Notes: a model not told the origin generated them from the letters alone. Shown: positions 22,029 to 33,565, counted from the first letter of the stretch. The stretch: 64,000 bases of DNA from Limonium bicolor (GCA_023374045.1 CM041776.1:144711296-144775295); one strand, 5' to 3'. Translations and numbers: made by a program.

Positions 22029-23360
22029 GGTGGAGTTCTCGATCGAGCTCGCACCTGAGACTCAGCCTATTTCTAAGGCCCCATACCGGATGGCGCCTAC
22101 TGAGCTCAAGGAGTTGAAGGTCCATTTGCAGGAGCTGCTGGACAAGGGCTTCGTTCGCCCTAGTGTGGCGCCTTGGGGAGTGCCTGTTCTGTTTGTCAAG
22201 AAGAAGGACGGTAGTATGCGTTTGTGCATTGACTACAGGGAGCTCAACAAGGTTACCATCAATAATAGGTACCCTCTCCCACGCATAGATGACTTTTTCG
22301 ACCAGTCAGCAGGAGCTAAGGTGTTTCGAAGATCGATCTGAGGTCCGGTTATCATTAGCTGAGGATTAAGGCAGATGACGTGCCTAAGTCCGCCTTCAGG
22401 ACTCGTTATGGACATTACGAGTTCCTAGTGATGCCATTCGGTTTGACGAATGCGCCTTCTGTGTTTATGGATACGATGAACCGGGTGTTCAAGCCCTTTC
22501 TAGACCAGTTCGCCGTGGTGTTCATTGATGACATCTTTGTGTATTCCAAGAGTGCTGAGGAGCACGAGGAGCATTTGAGGACTATTCTCCAGACTCTGAG
22601 GGAGAAGGAGCTGTACGCGAAGCTGAAGAAGTGTGAGTTATGGTTGGATCAGGTGGTGTTCTTGGGACATGTCGTCTCCAAGGACGGTATCTCCATGGAC
22701 CCGGAGAAGATTAGAGCTATTACTGAGTGGGCCAGGCCTACTAATGTTGGAGTGATCCATTGCTTCCTTGGACTAGCGGGCTACTATCGTAAGTTTGTGG
22801 AGGGCTTCTCCAAGTTGATGATTCCGTTGACCCGTCTACTGCAGAAGGGTGTGAAGTTCGAGTGGAGTGAGGCATGTGAGCTGTGTTTCCAGGAGTTGAA
22901 GAAGAGGTTGACGTCTGCGCTGATTCTGACTCTTCCAGAGGGGACCGAGGGTCTGGAGGTTTTCTGCGATGTGTCCTGTAAGGGACTTGGGTGTGTTCTG
23001 ATGCAACAGGGGAAGGTAGTAGCGTATGGCTCTCGTCAGCTTAAGACATATGAGAAGAACTACCCGACTCACGACCTGGAGTTAGCTGTGGTGGTGTTTG
23101 CGTTGAAAATTTGGAGGCACTACCTGTATGGAGCAGCGTGCAAGGTGTATACGGACCACAAGAGCCTCAAGTATTTGTTCACTCAGAAGGAGTTGAACTT
23201 AAGGCAGAGGAGGTGGCTAGAGTTGCTACACGATTATGATTTGGAGATCCTCTACCATCCTGGTAGGGCGAATGTGGTTGCTCATTCGCTTAGTAGGAGG
23301 GGTCCGTCTGGAGCCGTTTGTGCTTTGTCTGGTGTGCAGAGGTATGCCCTCGAGTTGTAG
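22029..23360 (+). pseudogene. F1 reverse transcriptase and RNase H
   Basis: The first frame, 22030-22341, has [48 protein letters not shown] and YPLPRIDD. It breaks at about 22325 (one T fewer than F2). Frame 22380-23360 (326 codons) carries [14 protein letters not shown] and the catalytic FIDD ([11 protein letters not shown]), then the connection domain and RNase H ([47 protein letters not shown]). RNase H has DVS where F2 has the usual DAS. The frame ends at TAG 23358, where F2 has CAG. Confidence 0.9.
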
Positions 23361-24860
23361 CGTATGTGTACCTGGGTCGTCCGTCCAGAGAGGTCTGGGA
23401 TGTTAGCAGCGTTGCAGATTCAGCCTACCTTGATCGACTGGATCAAGGCCAGTCAGGAGCTCGACGCCGGGTTGAGTAAGATCAGAGATGAGATTGCTGC
23501 TGGTCAGGGGTCTGAGTTCCGGGTTTTAGAGGATGACTGCCTGTGGTTCCGAGACCGTGTTTGTGTGCCTGTAGACGATGCTTCGAGGCGAGAGATTATG
23601 CAGGAGGCTCATGGAGCCCCGTACTCGGTACACCCAGGAGGTGTGAAGATGTACCGGGACCTGCGTGAGACATTCTGGTGGAGCAACATGAAGAGAGACA
23701 TTTCTGATTTTGTGTCCAGATGTCGGACCTGTCAGCAGGTCAAAGCCGAGCATCAGAGACCAGCTGGTTTGCTTCAGCCTCTACCCGTTCCGGAGTGGAA
23801 GTGGGAGAGCGTCGGTATGGACTTCGTTATGGGACTGCCTAAGACTCCTAGGGGTTTTGATGTTGTTTGGGTGATAGTGGACAGGCTCACGAAGAGCGCT
23901 CACTTCTTGCCTGTCAGGAAGACTTTTAGTCTGGATCGCTTGGCTCAGTTGTATATGGACGAGATAGTGCGTCTCCATGCAGTTCCCACTTCTATTGTGT
24001 CTGACAGAGATCTGCGTTTCGTGTCCAGATTCTGGCAGAGTTTCCACCAGGCTTTGGGGACGAAGTTGTCGTTCAGCTTAGCGTATCATCCTCAGTCAGA
24101 CGGGCAGCCGGAGAGGACGAATCAGGTCCTTGAGGGCATGCTCAGAGCATGTGTGCTTGACTTTGGAGGCAGTTGGGATCAGCACATGGCGCTGATAGAG
24201 TTCGCGTATAATAACAACTTCAAGACTAGCATCGGAATGGCCCCGTTTGAGGCTTTGTATGGCAGGATGTGCAGATCACCCATCCATTGGGATGATCTGA
24301 AGGAGACAGCAGTTGTTGGTCCGTTCTTGGTTGAAGATGCTGTAACTAAGATGCAGTCTATCAGGGAGCGTTTGCTTGTGGCTCAGAGTCGTCAGAAGAG
24401 CTACGCCGATCAGAGGAGAAGACCTCTAGTGTTTGAGGTGGGCGACCATGTGTATCTGAAAGTTTCTCCAGTTCGAGGAGTTGTTCGGTTTGGGAAGAGA
24501 GGCAAGCTTAGCCCTCGCTTTGTGGGTCCTTTTGAGATCATGGAAAGGATCGGACCAGTTGTCTACCGTTTAGCTTTGCCACCGTCGTTGGTGAGTGTTC
24601 ACAGTGTGTTTCATGTTTCCATGCTGAGAAAATATGTTCCGGACCCGTCGCATGTGATTAACTTCAGTCCGCTTCAATTGAGGGAGGACTTCACGTTCGA
24701 GGCAGTTCCTTCGAGGATTTTAGCCCGGGATGTTCGCAAGCTCAGGAGTAAGACCATGCCCTTAGTGAAGGTGCAGTGGTCGGGTCAGTCGGAAGAAGAG
24801 GCGACCTGGGAGGTCGAAAGCGAAGTGCGTTCTAAGTTCCCCGCCCTCTTCGATCAGTAG
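23361..24860 (+). CDS. F1 integrase with C-terminal chromodomain (open frame)
   Basis: A 498-codon uninterrupted frame, the best preserved gene of F1. The HHCC finger lies at about residues 80-130 (HGAPYSVHPGG ... CRTCQQVK). The DD35E core has GMDFVMGLP (Asp), IVSDRDLRFVSRFW (Asp) and PQSDGQPERTNQ (Glu). A GPY/F module (FVGPFEIMERIGPVVYRL) follows, then a chromodomain over the last 55 residues (VRKLRSKTMPLVKVQWSGQSEEEATWE). In chromoviruses the chromodomain guides integration to particular chromatin. It would be made as part of Gag-Pol, so the intact frame does not imply an active protein here. Confidence 0.9.
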   Translation, partial: RMCTWVVRPERSGMLAALQIQPTLIDWIKASQELDAGLSKIRDEIAAGQGSEFRVLEDDCLWFRDRVCVPVDDASRREIMQEAHGAPYSVHPGGVKMYRDLRETFWWSNMKRDISDFVSRCRTCQQVKAEHQRPAGLLQPLPVPEWKWESVGMDFVMGLPKTPRGFDVVWVIVDRLTKSAHFLPVRKTFSLDRLAQLYMDEIVRLHAVPTSIVSDRDLRFVSRFWQSFHQALGTKLSFSLAYHPQSDGQPERTNQVLEGMLRACVLDFGGSWDQHMALIEFAYNNNFKTSIGMAPFEALYGRMCRSPIHWDDLKETAVVGPFLVEDAVTKMQSIRERLLVAQSRQKSYADQRRRPLVFEVGDHVYLKVSPVRGVVRFGKRGKLSPRFVGPFEIMERIGPVVYRLALPPSLVSVHSVFHVSMLRKYVPDPSHVINFSPLQLREDFTFEAVPSRILARDVRKLRSKTMPLVKVQWSGQSEEEATWEVESEVRSKFPALFDQ

Positions 24861-24869
24861 GTACGTTTT

Positions 24870-24887
24870 AATTTCGAGGATGAAATT
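24870..24887 (+). other. Stem-loop before the F1 polypurine tract
   Basis: AATTTC-GAGGAT-GAAATT lies between the pol stop and the polypurine tract TTAAGGGGGAGG (24891-24902). F2 has AATTTCG-AGGA-CGAAATT at the same place (33876-33893). Confidence 0.7.
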
Positions 24888-24905
24888 CTTTTAAGGGGGA
24901 GGTGA

Positions 24906-27116
24906 TGTTATAACCCAAGGTTCGGTACAGAATTATTTTCATTTAGTTGTTAACCTAAGTGGAATTACTTATTCAGGACATGAAGGTCCTTCTGATTAAA
25001 GGCGAGGACGAGGAGGTCTTTTGCCATTGGTTAATTAGGTAAGGATTAATTAAGTTAATAAATTCCTTTATTAACTTTCCTGATCACGTTGTGAATCACG
25101 TTCTTTTCCCCACAATCAGAATCCCTATCTTACAGTTAGCGAGACGCTCTTCTCTCTCTCTTCTCTCTCAACGCCGCTTCCTTTCTCGATCAATCAAAAC
25201 TCCCTCGATTCTGCAGTCGATTCAACTGTGGATTGCTCCACCATCGGAATTGCTGGTTTCTTCGAGGTAGGGTTGCCAGATTACTCTTTTCGTTGATTCT
25301 TCGGTTCTTGAGATCTCCTTATTCTGATTTCCTCGGCAATCTGATTATGGTTCAGCGTTGGTTCTTGTGCTCTATCAATTCTCTTCTATTGTTGGTTTCA
25401 TCTGCGAATCCGCTGTCTGATTCAGGTGAGGAATGTGAGTACGTTCTGCATTTCAGTTTCAGGGTTTAAGTTGCGTTTCTGATTTGGGGTTGTAATTGTG
25501 TTCTGATTCAGAGGTTTGGAACTGTTTCTTTTTGGTTTGCGTTGCCGGTCTGTGTTCGGGTTTCTGCTGTGGTTTGGACTCTACTGTTCAGATTGGAACG
25601 CCGTCTCTGTTAATTCGAGGTAGGTGGCTGATGGATTCGATTAGTGTGTTCAGCCTTGGGGAGTTTCATTCCGGTTCTGAATTTTGATTGTGATCTGTCT
25701 TGGATTGTGGTTGGGAACTGTCTGTTTAATGTCGTTTTAATGCCTACAAACCCCCAAGGTTTTTTTCTGCAAACATATAATGTTTTGACATTGTTTTGGT
25801 GCTTCTGTTCATGTGAAAATCACCTCTATTCACTGTGTTTTTCGGCGCGTCCGAACTTCTGTCCGACCTTGGACGTTCAGACCTGCCATGTTTCGCTTTG
25901 ATTTTTCTGAAGTTTTGTCGTGTCCGAACTTCCGTCTGAGCTTCAATGTTCGGACGGGGCGCGAGGACGAGTCCGACTTATAAGTCTCGAATGGTGTCCG
26001 AACTTGTAAGTCCAGACAGAAGTTCGAACACACCCATCTCCTTCTTCTGATTTTGCTTCGACTTGTGTCCGAACTTGACATTCGGACACATGTTCGGACA
26101 TTACGCATATTTGGTTTCTGAAAACGTCCGGACATCCATCCGAGCTTGGATGTTCTGACACCTCTGTCTCTGCCTCTGTTTTAAGGTTCGACCTGTGTTC
26201 GAGCTTCGTCGTTCGGACACATGTTCGGACATGGTACTATTTTGACCATAACCTGCTTGTTCGAGCTCCGTTTTGACTTCAGTTTGCGGGGTTGGATTCC
26301 CCTTCTGATTTCCAAGCTATCTATGTGCTTTCTGGTGCCTTTGGTGCACATATGCTTATGTGTATTTAAGCTTCTATTTTGGGACCTAATTATCTCTGTA
26401 TTTGAACCTTTGGATGGCTGGTTTAGCTATCTTGTAGCGCGCTATGTAGGATCCTTCTGTTCACGGGTGATGTTCCCCGTTCTGTTCACAGGTGTTCCAC
26501 CTGTTCTGTTTAGGAGTGAGGTTTCCTCGTTCTATTCACGAGCTGGTTGCTCGTTCTGTCTGTATGCTGTGATCAACTAGTGTCCCGTTCTGTTTTCTGA
26601 TTCTGTCTGTCTCTGACTCTATTCAGTCCTTTAATGAAGGGACCTCTGTTTTGTTTTTTTGACATGCTTATGGATTGCTTTCGACTCCTTCTGATTTGGA
26701 TAATATTCTTTAAATGTTTTGAGCATGCTGGTTGATGAAGTTAGTCATCCACTGGGTATATTTGTTTGCTCATTCCCCTACTCTATCTAACATTGCAGAT
26801 TGATCAGCGAGTGTCACTTTGCTCAGCTTCTGGAGTTTAGTTCGTTATGTTATTTTGATTCTTTTGAGGCATTTGTATTCGACTTTGAGCCTTTGGGCCT
26901 CTTCAGTTAGCTTCCGCTTTTGTTATTCGTTTGGTGGGTTTTGTAATGACTTTTGGGATGTTTCAACATCACTTTGTTAATACTTTTATTCGAGGATTCG
27001 TTTTGGGCCTTGCTTGATTATTTGTTAACTTCGTTTATTAGAGCCTTGCGTTATTATGTAATAATACGCGGCGTGTAATACCCCTTACTCCTAGGCCAGT
27101 GTTTGGGGGTGTTACA
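24906..27116 (+). repeat. Shared chromovirus LTR (3' LTR of F1, 5' LTR of F2)
   Basis: Starts TGTTATAACCC after the F1 polypurine tract and ends GTGTTACA five bases before the F2 PBS; about 2.21 kb. The same sequence closes F2 at 33912-36110. It has a (CT)n leader-like stretch at 25145-25175 and a palindromic CpG patch at 25848-26232. Confidence 0.93.
25848..26232. repeat. GTCCGAAC/GTTCGGAC palindromic array in F LTR
   Basis: About six degenerate units spaced 57-75 bp. Each has GTCCGAAC or GTCCGNNC followed within 15-40 bp by a GTTCGGAC-type complement (units near 25850, 25922, 25997, 26068, 26125, 26195). The matching array in the next LTR is at 34857-35230. Pairing within units is often good, for example CCGAGCTTGGATGTTCGG-type arms. 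Confidence 0.75.
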
Positions 27117-27121
27117 TTTAG

Positions 27122-27134
27122 TGGTATCAGAGCC
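27122..27134 (+). other. F2 primer-binding site, tRNA-iMet
   Basis: TGGTATCAGAGCC follows the shared LTR; same AGAGCC/GGTTCT stem-loop as F1. Confidence 0.92.
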
Positions 27135-27227
27135 AGGTTCTAATCTACTGGGATTTTAAGTTAGCTAGTCAGTCAGAAACGTCATTGCTAGTGTCTGAGT
27201 CTAATTGTCTGCTGTTGGACTTTCAGT

Positions 27228-28268
27228 ATGCCGCCAAGAAGGGCTCCAGGAAATGTTGCTGATGCTGTTCAGCAGTTTATGACGCAGCTCATGCAAACCA
27301 TGGCTGCTGGGGGTGGACCAGCTGGGGGAGGACCAGCTGGCGGACTAGGCCCAGCTGGGGCTGATGCTGGAGGAAGGAACGTGATGGCACTTCAAGAATT
27401 CATCAAGCTGAAGCCGCCGTCGTTCGATGGGGCAGGAGACCCCCAGGAGGCCAGTCATTGGTTGTCAGAGGTGAAGGACTTGCTGCGAGTCATGGGCTCC
27501 GAGGAGGACCAGAAGGTCGACTTTGCCACCTTCCTTTTCAAGGCCGAAGCCAAGGAGTGGTGGAGGTCTGTGTTGGAGAAGTTCCCACAGCCTTGGACGT
27601 GGGAGCAGTTCACTGGGGAGTTCAACAAGCAGTTCTACCCCGATGTGTACAAGGACTAGTGCATCTTGGAGTATAATAGGCATCGCCAGGGGCGCGATAT
27701 GAGTGTGGAGAAGTATGTTCGTAAGTTCATCAGCTTGTCGAAGTTCGCACCTGAGCTAGATGAGCATAGGAAGGCCAGGAAGTTTGAGAGCAGCTTGAGG
27801 CCAGATATCTGATCTGCTGTGATGCCTCTGTGTCACAAGACCTTCAGGGATGTTGCTGATGTCACCCTGTTGGTGGAGGCTGATTTGAGAGGTCGCTAGT
27901 CTGGAGGGAAGGACCAGAAGAGGAAGCAGAGGTCTGACGAGAGCGACATGAGGGATCAGTCTGCTTCTCAGAAGAAGCAGTCTACTAGAGACCGAGCTGG
28001 GGACCGCCAGGGTTCGAGAGATAGAGGTGGTTCATCTTCGTCAGCTCCCGCTCCAAAGTGCCGGGTCTGCGACAAGTTTCACCGAGGCCAGCACTGCTAC
28101 AGGGAGTCTGGAGCCTGCTTCAAGTATGGATCCTTGGAGCATAGGATAGCTGACTGCCCCCAGGCCGAGAGGAGCAGGGGTAGCTCAGGAGGTAGAGCTG
28201 GTTAGTCCGCCTTAGGGTCTAGAGATCGAAACCGGGCTGAGCAGAAGAAGCCCCAGGGCCAGGCCAAA
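27228..28268 (+). pseudogene. gag: F2 Gag, several stop codons
   Basis: Same protein as F1 Gag. The open part is 143 codons, ending at TAG 27657 (F1 has CAG). Further stops are TGA 27810 (F1 CGA) and TAG 27897 (F1 CAG), with another TAG near 28203. The tail retains the first zinc knuckle (CRVCDKFHRGQHC), which F1 has lost. The second knuckle has Tyr at its second Cys position. The gene is dead. Confidence 0.88.
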
Positions 28269-28754
28269 GTGTATGCGATGGCTGGAGAGAGAGATCGATC
28301 GACTGACAGGGTTGTCACAGGCATTCTCCAGCTGTCTTCTTGTTCCGTTTTCTGCTTGTTTGACTCTGGAGCCACCCACTCTTTTATTTCTGCTGAGTTG
28401 GTGGGTGAGCTCGGTTTGCCTGTTGTGCCTCTGGGTGTTGAGTTGTGTGTGCATAGTCCATTAGTTAGGGACTCTTCTATGTTTTTGAACTCTGTCTGTA
28501 AAGCTAGTCCTGTGTTAGTCAGAGATAGGACTCTATATGCTAACCTCATCCTGATGGAAATGACCAATTTTGATGTGATTCTGGGCATGGATTGGCATGC
28601 TGCGCACCATGCCCACATTGATTGTGCTGCTTTGAGAGTCACTTTTGAGGAGCCGGGTCAGCCCCGCCTAGTTGTAGCAGGGAATGGAATCCCGTGCTCG
28701 CCGCCAGTTATATCAGCTATGCAGGCGTTCCACCATTTGAGGAAAGGATGCTAG
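28269..28754 (+). pseudogene. F2 aspartic protease
   Basis: An open 161-codon frame with active site LFDSGATHSFIS and the conserved MTNFDVILGMDWHAAHHAHIDC strand. Unlike F1 it joins the end of Gag without a frameshift. It ends at TAG 28752, shared with F1, just before the linker to RT. Confidence 0.86.
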
Positions 28755-30168
28755 GGATATCTGTGCTACATCCCTAAGGTTCGCAAGGATGTGAAGCTGG
28801 AGGACATTCCAGTGGTCAGAGACTTCCCTGATGTGTTCCAGGATGATGTACCTGGGCTTTCCCCTGTCAGAGAGGTGGAGTTCTCGATCGAGCTCGCACC
28901 TGAGACTCAGCCTATTTCTAAGGCCCCATACCGGATGGCGCCTGCTGAGCTCAAGGAGTTGGAGGTCCAGTTGCAGGAGCTGCTGGACAAGGGCTTCGTT
29001 CGCCCTAGTGTGTCACCTTGGGGAGCGCCCGTTCTGTTTTTCAAGAAGAAGGACGGTAGTATGCGTTTGTGCATTGACTACAGGGAGCTCAACAAGGTTA
29101 CCATCAATAATAGGTACCCTCTCCCGCGCATAGATGACTTTTTCGACCAGTTAGCAGGAGCAAAGGTGTTTTCGAAGATCGATCTGAGGTCCGGTTATCA
29201 TCAGCTGAGGATTAAGGCAGATGACGTGCCTAAGTCCGCCTTCAGTACTCGTTATGGACATTACGAGATCCTAGTGATGCCATTCGGTTTGACGAACACG
29301 CCTTCTGTGTTTATGGATATGATGAACCGGGTGTTCAAGCCCTTTCTAGACCAGTTCGTCGTGGTGTTCATTGATGACATCTTGGTGTATTCCAAGAGTG
29401 CTGAGGAGCACGAGGAGCATTTGAGGACTGTTCTCCAGACTCTGAGGGAGAAGGAGCTGTACGCGAAGCTGAAGAAGTGTGAGTTCTGGTTGGATCAGGT
29501 GGTGTTCTTGGGACATGTCGTCTCCAAGGACGGTATCTCCATGGACCTGGAGAAGATTAGAGCTATTACTGAGTGGGCCAGGCCTACTAATGTTGGAGAG
29601 ATCCATAGGTTCCTTGGACTAGCGGGCTACTGTCGTAAGTTTGTGGAGGGCTTCTCCATGTTGGTGATTCCGTTGACCCGTCTACTGCAGAAGGATGTGA
29701 AGTTCGAGTGGAGTGAGGCATGTGAGCTGTGTTTCCAGGAGTTGAAGAAGAGGTTGACGTCTGCCCGATTCTGACTCTTCCAGAGGGGGCCGAGGGTCTA
29801 GAGGTTTTCTGCGATGCGTCCCATAAGGGACTTGGGTGTGTTCTGATGCAGCAGGGGAAGGTAGTAGCGTATGGCTCTCGTCAGCTTAAGCCATATGAGA
29901 AGAACTACCCGACTCACGACCTAGAGTTAGCTGCGGTGGTGTTTGCGTTGAAAATTTGAAGGCACTACCTGTATGGAGCAGCGTGCAAGGTGTATACGGA
30001 CCACAAGAGCCTCAAGTATCTGTTCACTCAGAAGGAGTTGAACTTGAGGCAGAGGAGGTGGCTAGAGTTGCTACACGATTATGATTTAGAGATCCTCTGC
30101 CATCCTGGTAGGGCGAATGTGGTTGCTGATGCCTCAGTAGGAGGGGTCCGTCTGGAGCCGTTTGTGCT
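28755..30168 (+). pseudogene. F2 reverse transcriptase and RNase H
   Basis: Frame 28791-29774 (327 codons) holds a complete chromoviral [56 protein letters not shown], catalytic [13 protein letters not shown] and [15 protein letters not shown] deletion near 29765 shifts into RNase H (29790-29959; [16 protein letters not shown]). TGA 29957 replaces the Trp codon of F1. The remainder ([12 protein letters not shown] ... [10 protein letters not shown]) follows, with a further frame change near 30130. Confidence 0.9.
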
Positions 30169-31403
30169 TTGTCTGGTGTGCAGAGGTCTGCCCTCGAGTT
30201 GCAGCGGATGGGTATCTGGGTCGTCCGTCCAGAGAGGTCTGGGATGTTAGCAGCGTTGCAGATTCAGCCTACCTTGATCGACTGGATCAGGGCCAGTCAG
30301 GAGCTCGACATCGGGTTGAGTAAGATCAGAGATGAGATTGCTGCTGGTCAGGGGTCTGAGTTCCGGGTTTCAGAGGATGACTGCCTGAGGTTCTGAGACC
30401 GTGTTTGTGTGCCTGCAGACGATGCTTCGAGGTGAGAGATTATGGGGGCTCATGGAGCCCCGTACTCGGTACACCCAGGAGGTGTGAAGATGTACCGGGA
30501 CCTGCGTGAGACATTCTGGTGGAGCAACATGAAGAGAGACATTTCTGATTTTGTGTCCAGATGTCGGACCTGTCAGCAGGTCAAAGCCGAGCATCAGAGA
30601 CCAGCTGGTGTGCTTCAGCCTCTACCCGTTCCGAAGTGGAAGTGGGAGAGCGTCGGTATGGACTTCGTTATGGGACTGCCTAAGACTCCTAGGGGTTTTG
30701 ATGTTGTTTGGGTGATAGTGGACAGGCTCATGAAGAGCACTCACTTCTTGCCTGTCAGGAAGACTTTCAGTCTGCATCGCTTGGCTCAGTTGTATATGGA
30801 AGAGATAGTGCGTCTTCATGGAGTTCCCACTTCTATTGTGTCTGATAGAGATCTGCGTTTCGTGTCCAGATTATGGTAGAGTTTGCACCAGGCTTTGGGG
30901 ACGAAGATGTCGTTCAGATCAGCGTATCATCCTCAGTCAGACGGGTAGACGGAGAGGACGAATCAGGTCCTTGAGGACATGCTCAGAGCATGTGTGCTTG
31001 ACTTTGGAGGCAGTTGGGATCAGCACGTGGCGCTGATAGAGTTCGCGTATAATAACAGCTTCAAGACTAGCATCGGAATGGCCCCGTTCGAGGCTTTGTA
31101 TGGCAGGAGGTGCAGATCACCCATCTATTGGGATGATCTGAAGGAGAGAGCAGTTGTTGGTCCGCTCTTGGTTGAAGATGCTGTAACTAAGATCCAGTCT
31201 ATCAGGGAGCGTTTGCTTGTGGCTCAGAGTCGTCAGAAGAGCTACGCCGATCAAAGGAGAAGACCTCTAGAGTTTGAGGTGGGCGACCATGTGTATCTGA
31301 AAGTTTCTCCAGTTCGAGGAGTTGTTCGGTTTGGGAAGAGAGGCAAGCTTAGCCCTCGCTTTGTGGGTCCTTTTGAGATCATGGAAAGGATCGGACCGGT
31401 TGC
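30169..31403 (+). pseudogene. F2 integrase, N-terminal and core part, interrupted
   Basis: The same integrase as F1, with stops at TGA 30394, TGA 30433, TAG 30877 and TAG 30946. Each replaces a CGA or CAG sense codon in F1. The HHCC finger and the DDE residues can still be read between stops. The last part, 30979-31403, is open up to the GPY/F module, where a solo LTR interrupts it. Confidence 0.88.
31399..31403. repeat. TSD GTTGC, left copy, of solo LTR
   Basis: GTTGC at 31399-31403 recurs at 33566-33570. F1 carries the corresponding site uninterrupted at about 24558-24563 (GTTGTC). Confidence 0.9.
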
Positions 31404-32661
31404 TGTTGGGCAAAATAGTAGTTAAACTATCTTCCTAATTATGGGCAGTGAACCCAATCTTTGTAGTACAACAAGGTCGTATCCACAGAGACTTCGCAAC
31501 TGTCTAATTAATTATTCAGTTTAGTAAATGTACAAAAGATAAATTAAAGTGCATAAAAAGTAAATTGGGGTTTAGCCGGAGGCAAGCTTGGTTTTAGGAT
31601 TAGTACAGAAATAATAAATACAGTAAAACAAAGTAAATGGATGGAAAAAGGTATCCTAGGATAGCGGGGGAATTTCCTAAATTACTTAAACAAATTCATA
31701 ACCATGTCTCAAATATTTATTGTCTATTAGAGTCAATAATTGTCAGTTACGAACTCTTATTAATAGCCTTAGTATTTTCCTGCTCAATCCGGAGTGTAAA
31801 TACTAAGGTTAATCCCTTTGTGGTACTTAACTATCTCAAAATCATATGTTGATAGTTACCAAATAAATGCAGTAGTTTGTAACGCTAAAGCATTTAACAA
31901 TATTTGCTGAAAGGAATTAAAACAAGTTTAATAAGTGAAACAGGTGATAAATATTTATTTAAGTACAGACATTAATTATAATCCTAATTTGCTCTTATTT
32001 GTCTGTTAAGAATTTATCTTGTGGCCTTCCTAAATCATAGATAAGGACAACTCTTAATTAATTCATTAGACTTTTTACAATCAGAAAAAGTCTAAAATCA
32101 TTAATTAGCTTTAAGCGAGAATTCTTTTAATAACAGCGATGGATTTTATCTGCTAATCAAGGAGTATAATATCTAACGTTTGTCTCTCTTTGTGGTCTAT
32201 TCTCAGATTTACAAAATCATTGAAATAAGAGAAACCGTAAATGCATAAAAATGATCAGTTCTTAAGCATTTAATAATTTAGAGAGACAAAACAAATATTT
32301 ATAAAAACTTGGTATTAATAATAAGTCTGAATTATTTAGGAACAAACCCCATCCTAGGATACGAATAAAATCACTCAGACATTAACAATAATAAAAAGGA
32401 AACAGAAATAGCCATTAATTTGGAGACTGCTGCGGAGACTGGACTGCGATTCGCTCTGTTCCAGCTCCCTTTTCTTCTGTTCTTCTTATAGTGTTTACGC
32501 TTCGTGGGGAAATGTAGAATAAAACTAAAATGGAGAAGTGGAGGATACGAGATGAATGGTGGTGGTCGTGGTGGTCTAATACTAACGATTACAATTAACA
32601 AATAACAACTAACAATTTGGATGCGGAGGAAGGGTTATTTTAGTTGAGCAGAGGGCGTGGG

Positions 32662-32669
32662 TTTATATA
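32662..32669 (-). promoter_or_regulatory. TATA box of the inverted solo LTR
   Basis: TATATAAA on the minus strand followed by CCCAC(G)CCCTCTGC, the same context as the full Athila LTR. It could drive a transcript antisense to F2 integrase. Confidence 0.6.
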
Positions 32670-32874
32670 GAGGTTTGGATCCGTACGATTGCAGATGAAG
32701 AAGAGCAGCTTCATTGATTGCGCAGGGGACAAAGCTCACGCGTGAGGGAAATATGGTAGGCGCCGGCGGGGTAGATAGATAAGTTGCAGTGGACGAGTTG
32801 CGGAGAGTCGGCGCAAGTTGCAGACGAAGAAGAAGACGGGCGAAGAAGATAAGCTCAATTTTATACACGACCGC

Positions 32875-33300
32875 CTGATAAGTGGCGGTCTTCTCTGTCT
32901 TGTCCGCGAGTGAACCAGGCGGTAGCCTGTGTCTCGTCCGCCTGATAAGGAGGCGGTAGCCTCAGTGTTGTCCGCGAGTTAAGAGGCGGTAGCCTCTATA
33001 TTTACCGCGAGGCGGTAGCCTGACCGCGAGGCGGTAGTCTGTGTGGTGTCCGCCTGTTAAGAGGCGGTAGCCTCTAAATTGACCGCGAGGCGGTAGCCTC
33101 TCTCACGTCCGCCTCCTTGAGAGGCGGTTGCCTCTATCTGTTCCGCCTCCTTGAGAGGCGGTTGCCTCTATCTGTTCCGCCTCTGTAACCGCCCATTTAA
33201 GAGGCGGTTGAATGAGAGATGTCCGCCCATTTCAGAGGCGGTTGGGTGTGTGATGTCCGCCCCATACTGGGCGGTAGCCTTTGTGAGACGTCCGCCTGTT
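32875..33300. repeat. GGCGGTAGCC/CCGCCT repeat patch in solo LTR
   Basis: At least ten near copies of GAGGCGGTAGCCTC or GAGGCGGTTGCCTC, each preceded by a CCGCGAG or CCGCCT motif, spaced about 20-45 bp. GAGGCGG can pair with CCGCCTC in the neighbouring unit. It lies upstream of the TATA box on the element's own strand. Confidence 0.8.
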
Positions 33301-33565
33301 ATCTCCATGTATAGCTTATTTCTTCTACCGGCTCTAGATTCTTCGTTTGGGCTCCGTTTTCTGAGTCGTCTGTGCTTATGCGTTCGTCTCTTCGTGTACT
33401 TTGCTCCTAGCTTGGTTGTTCCTCATGTTAAAACCAATAAATTGTGAGATAATCAATAAAACATAAACTAGAGGAAAACCATAAGATAAGTGAGAAATGA
33501 GCAGAAAAGTGCTGATATAATATATGAAATACACCTATAAAACATGCTCATTTAGACACTTATCA

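Larger units (their letters stand above)
31404..33565 (-). mobile_element. Inverted solo LTR, Athila-like family
   Basis: A 2.16 kb insertion flanked by GTTGC. On the minus strand it begins TGATAAGTG and ends CCCAACA. The minus strand recalls the Athila LTR: start, TCTCACTTATCT followed by TTTTCC and GTTTATGTTTT, and the TATATAAACCCAC promoter (32662-32669). Overall it is much diverged. No PBS, polypurine tract or coding sequence is inside it, so it is a solo LTR left by LTR-LTR recombination. Its U3 holds a dense GGCGGTAGCC/CCGCC patch (32875-33300). Confidence 0.87.

Noticed and set aside
33151..33447. 98-codon frame in the solo LTR
   Set aside because: Lies in LTR repeat sequence and on the opposite strand to the LTR's promoter; no motif.
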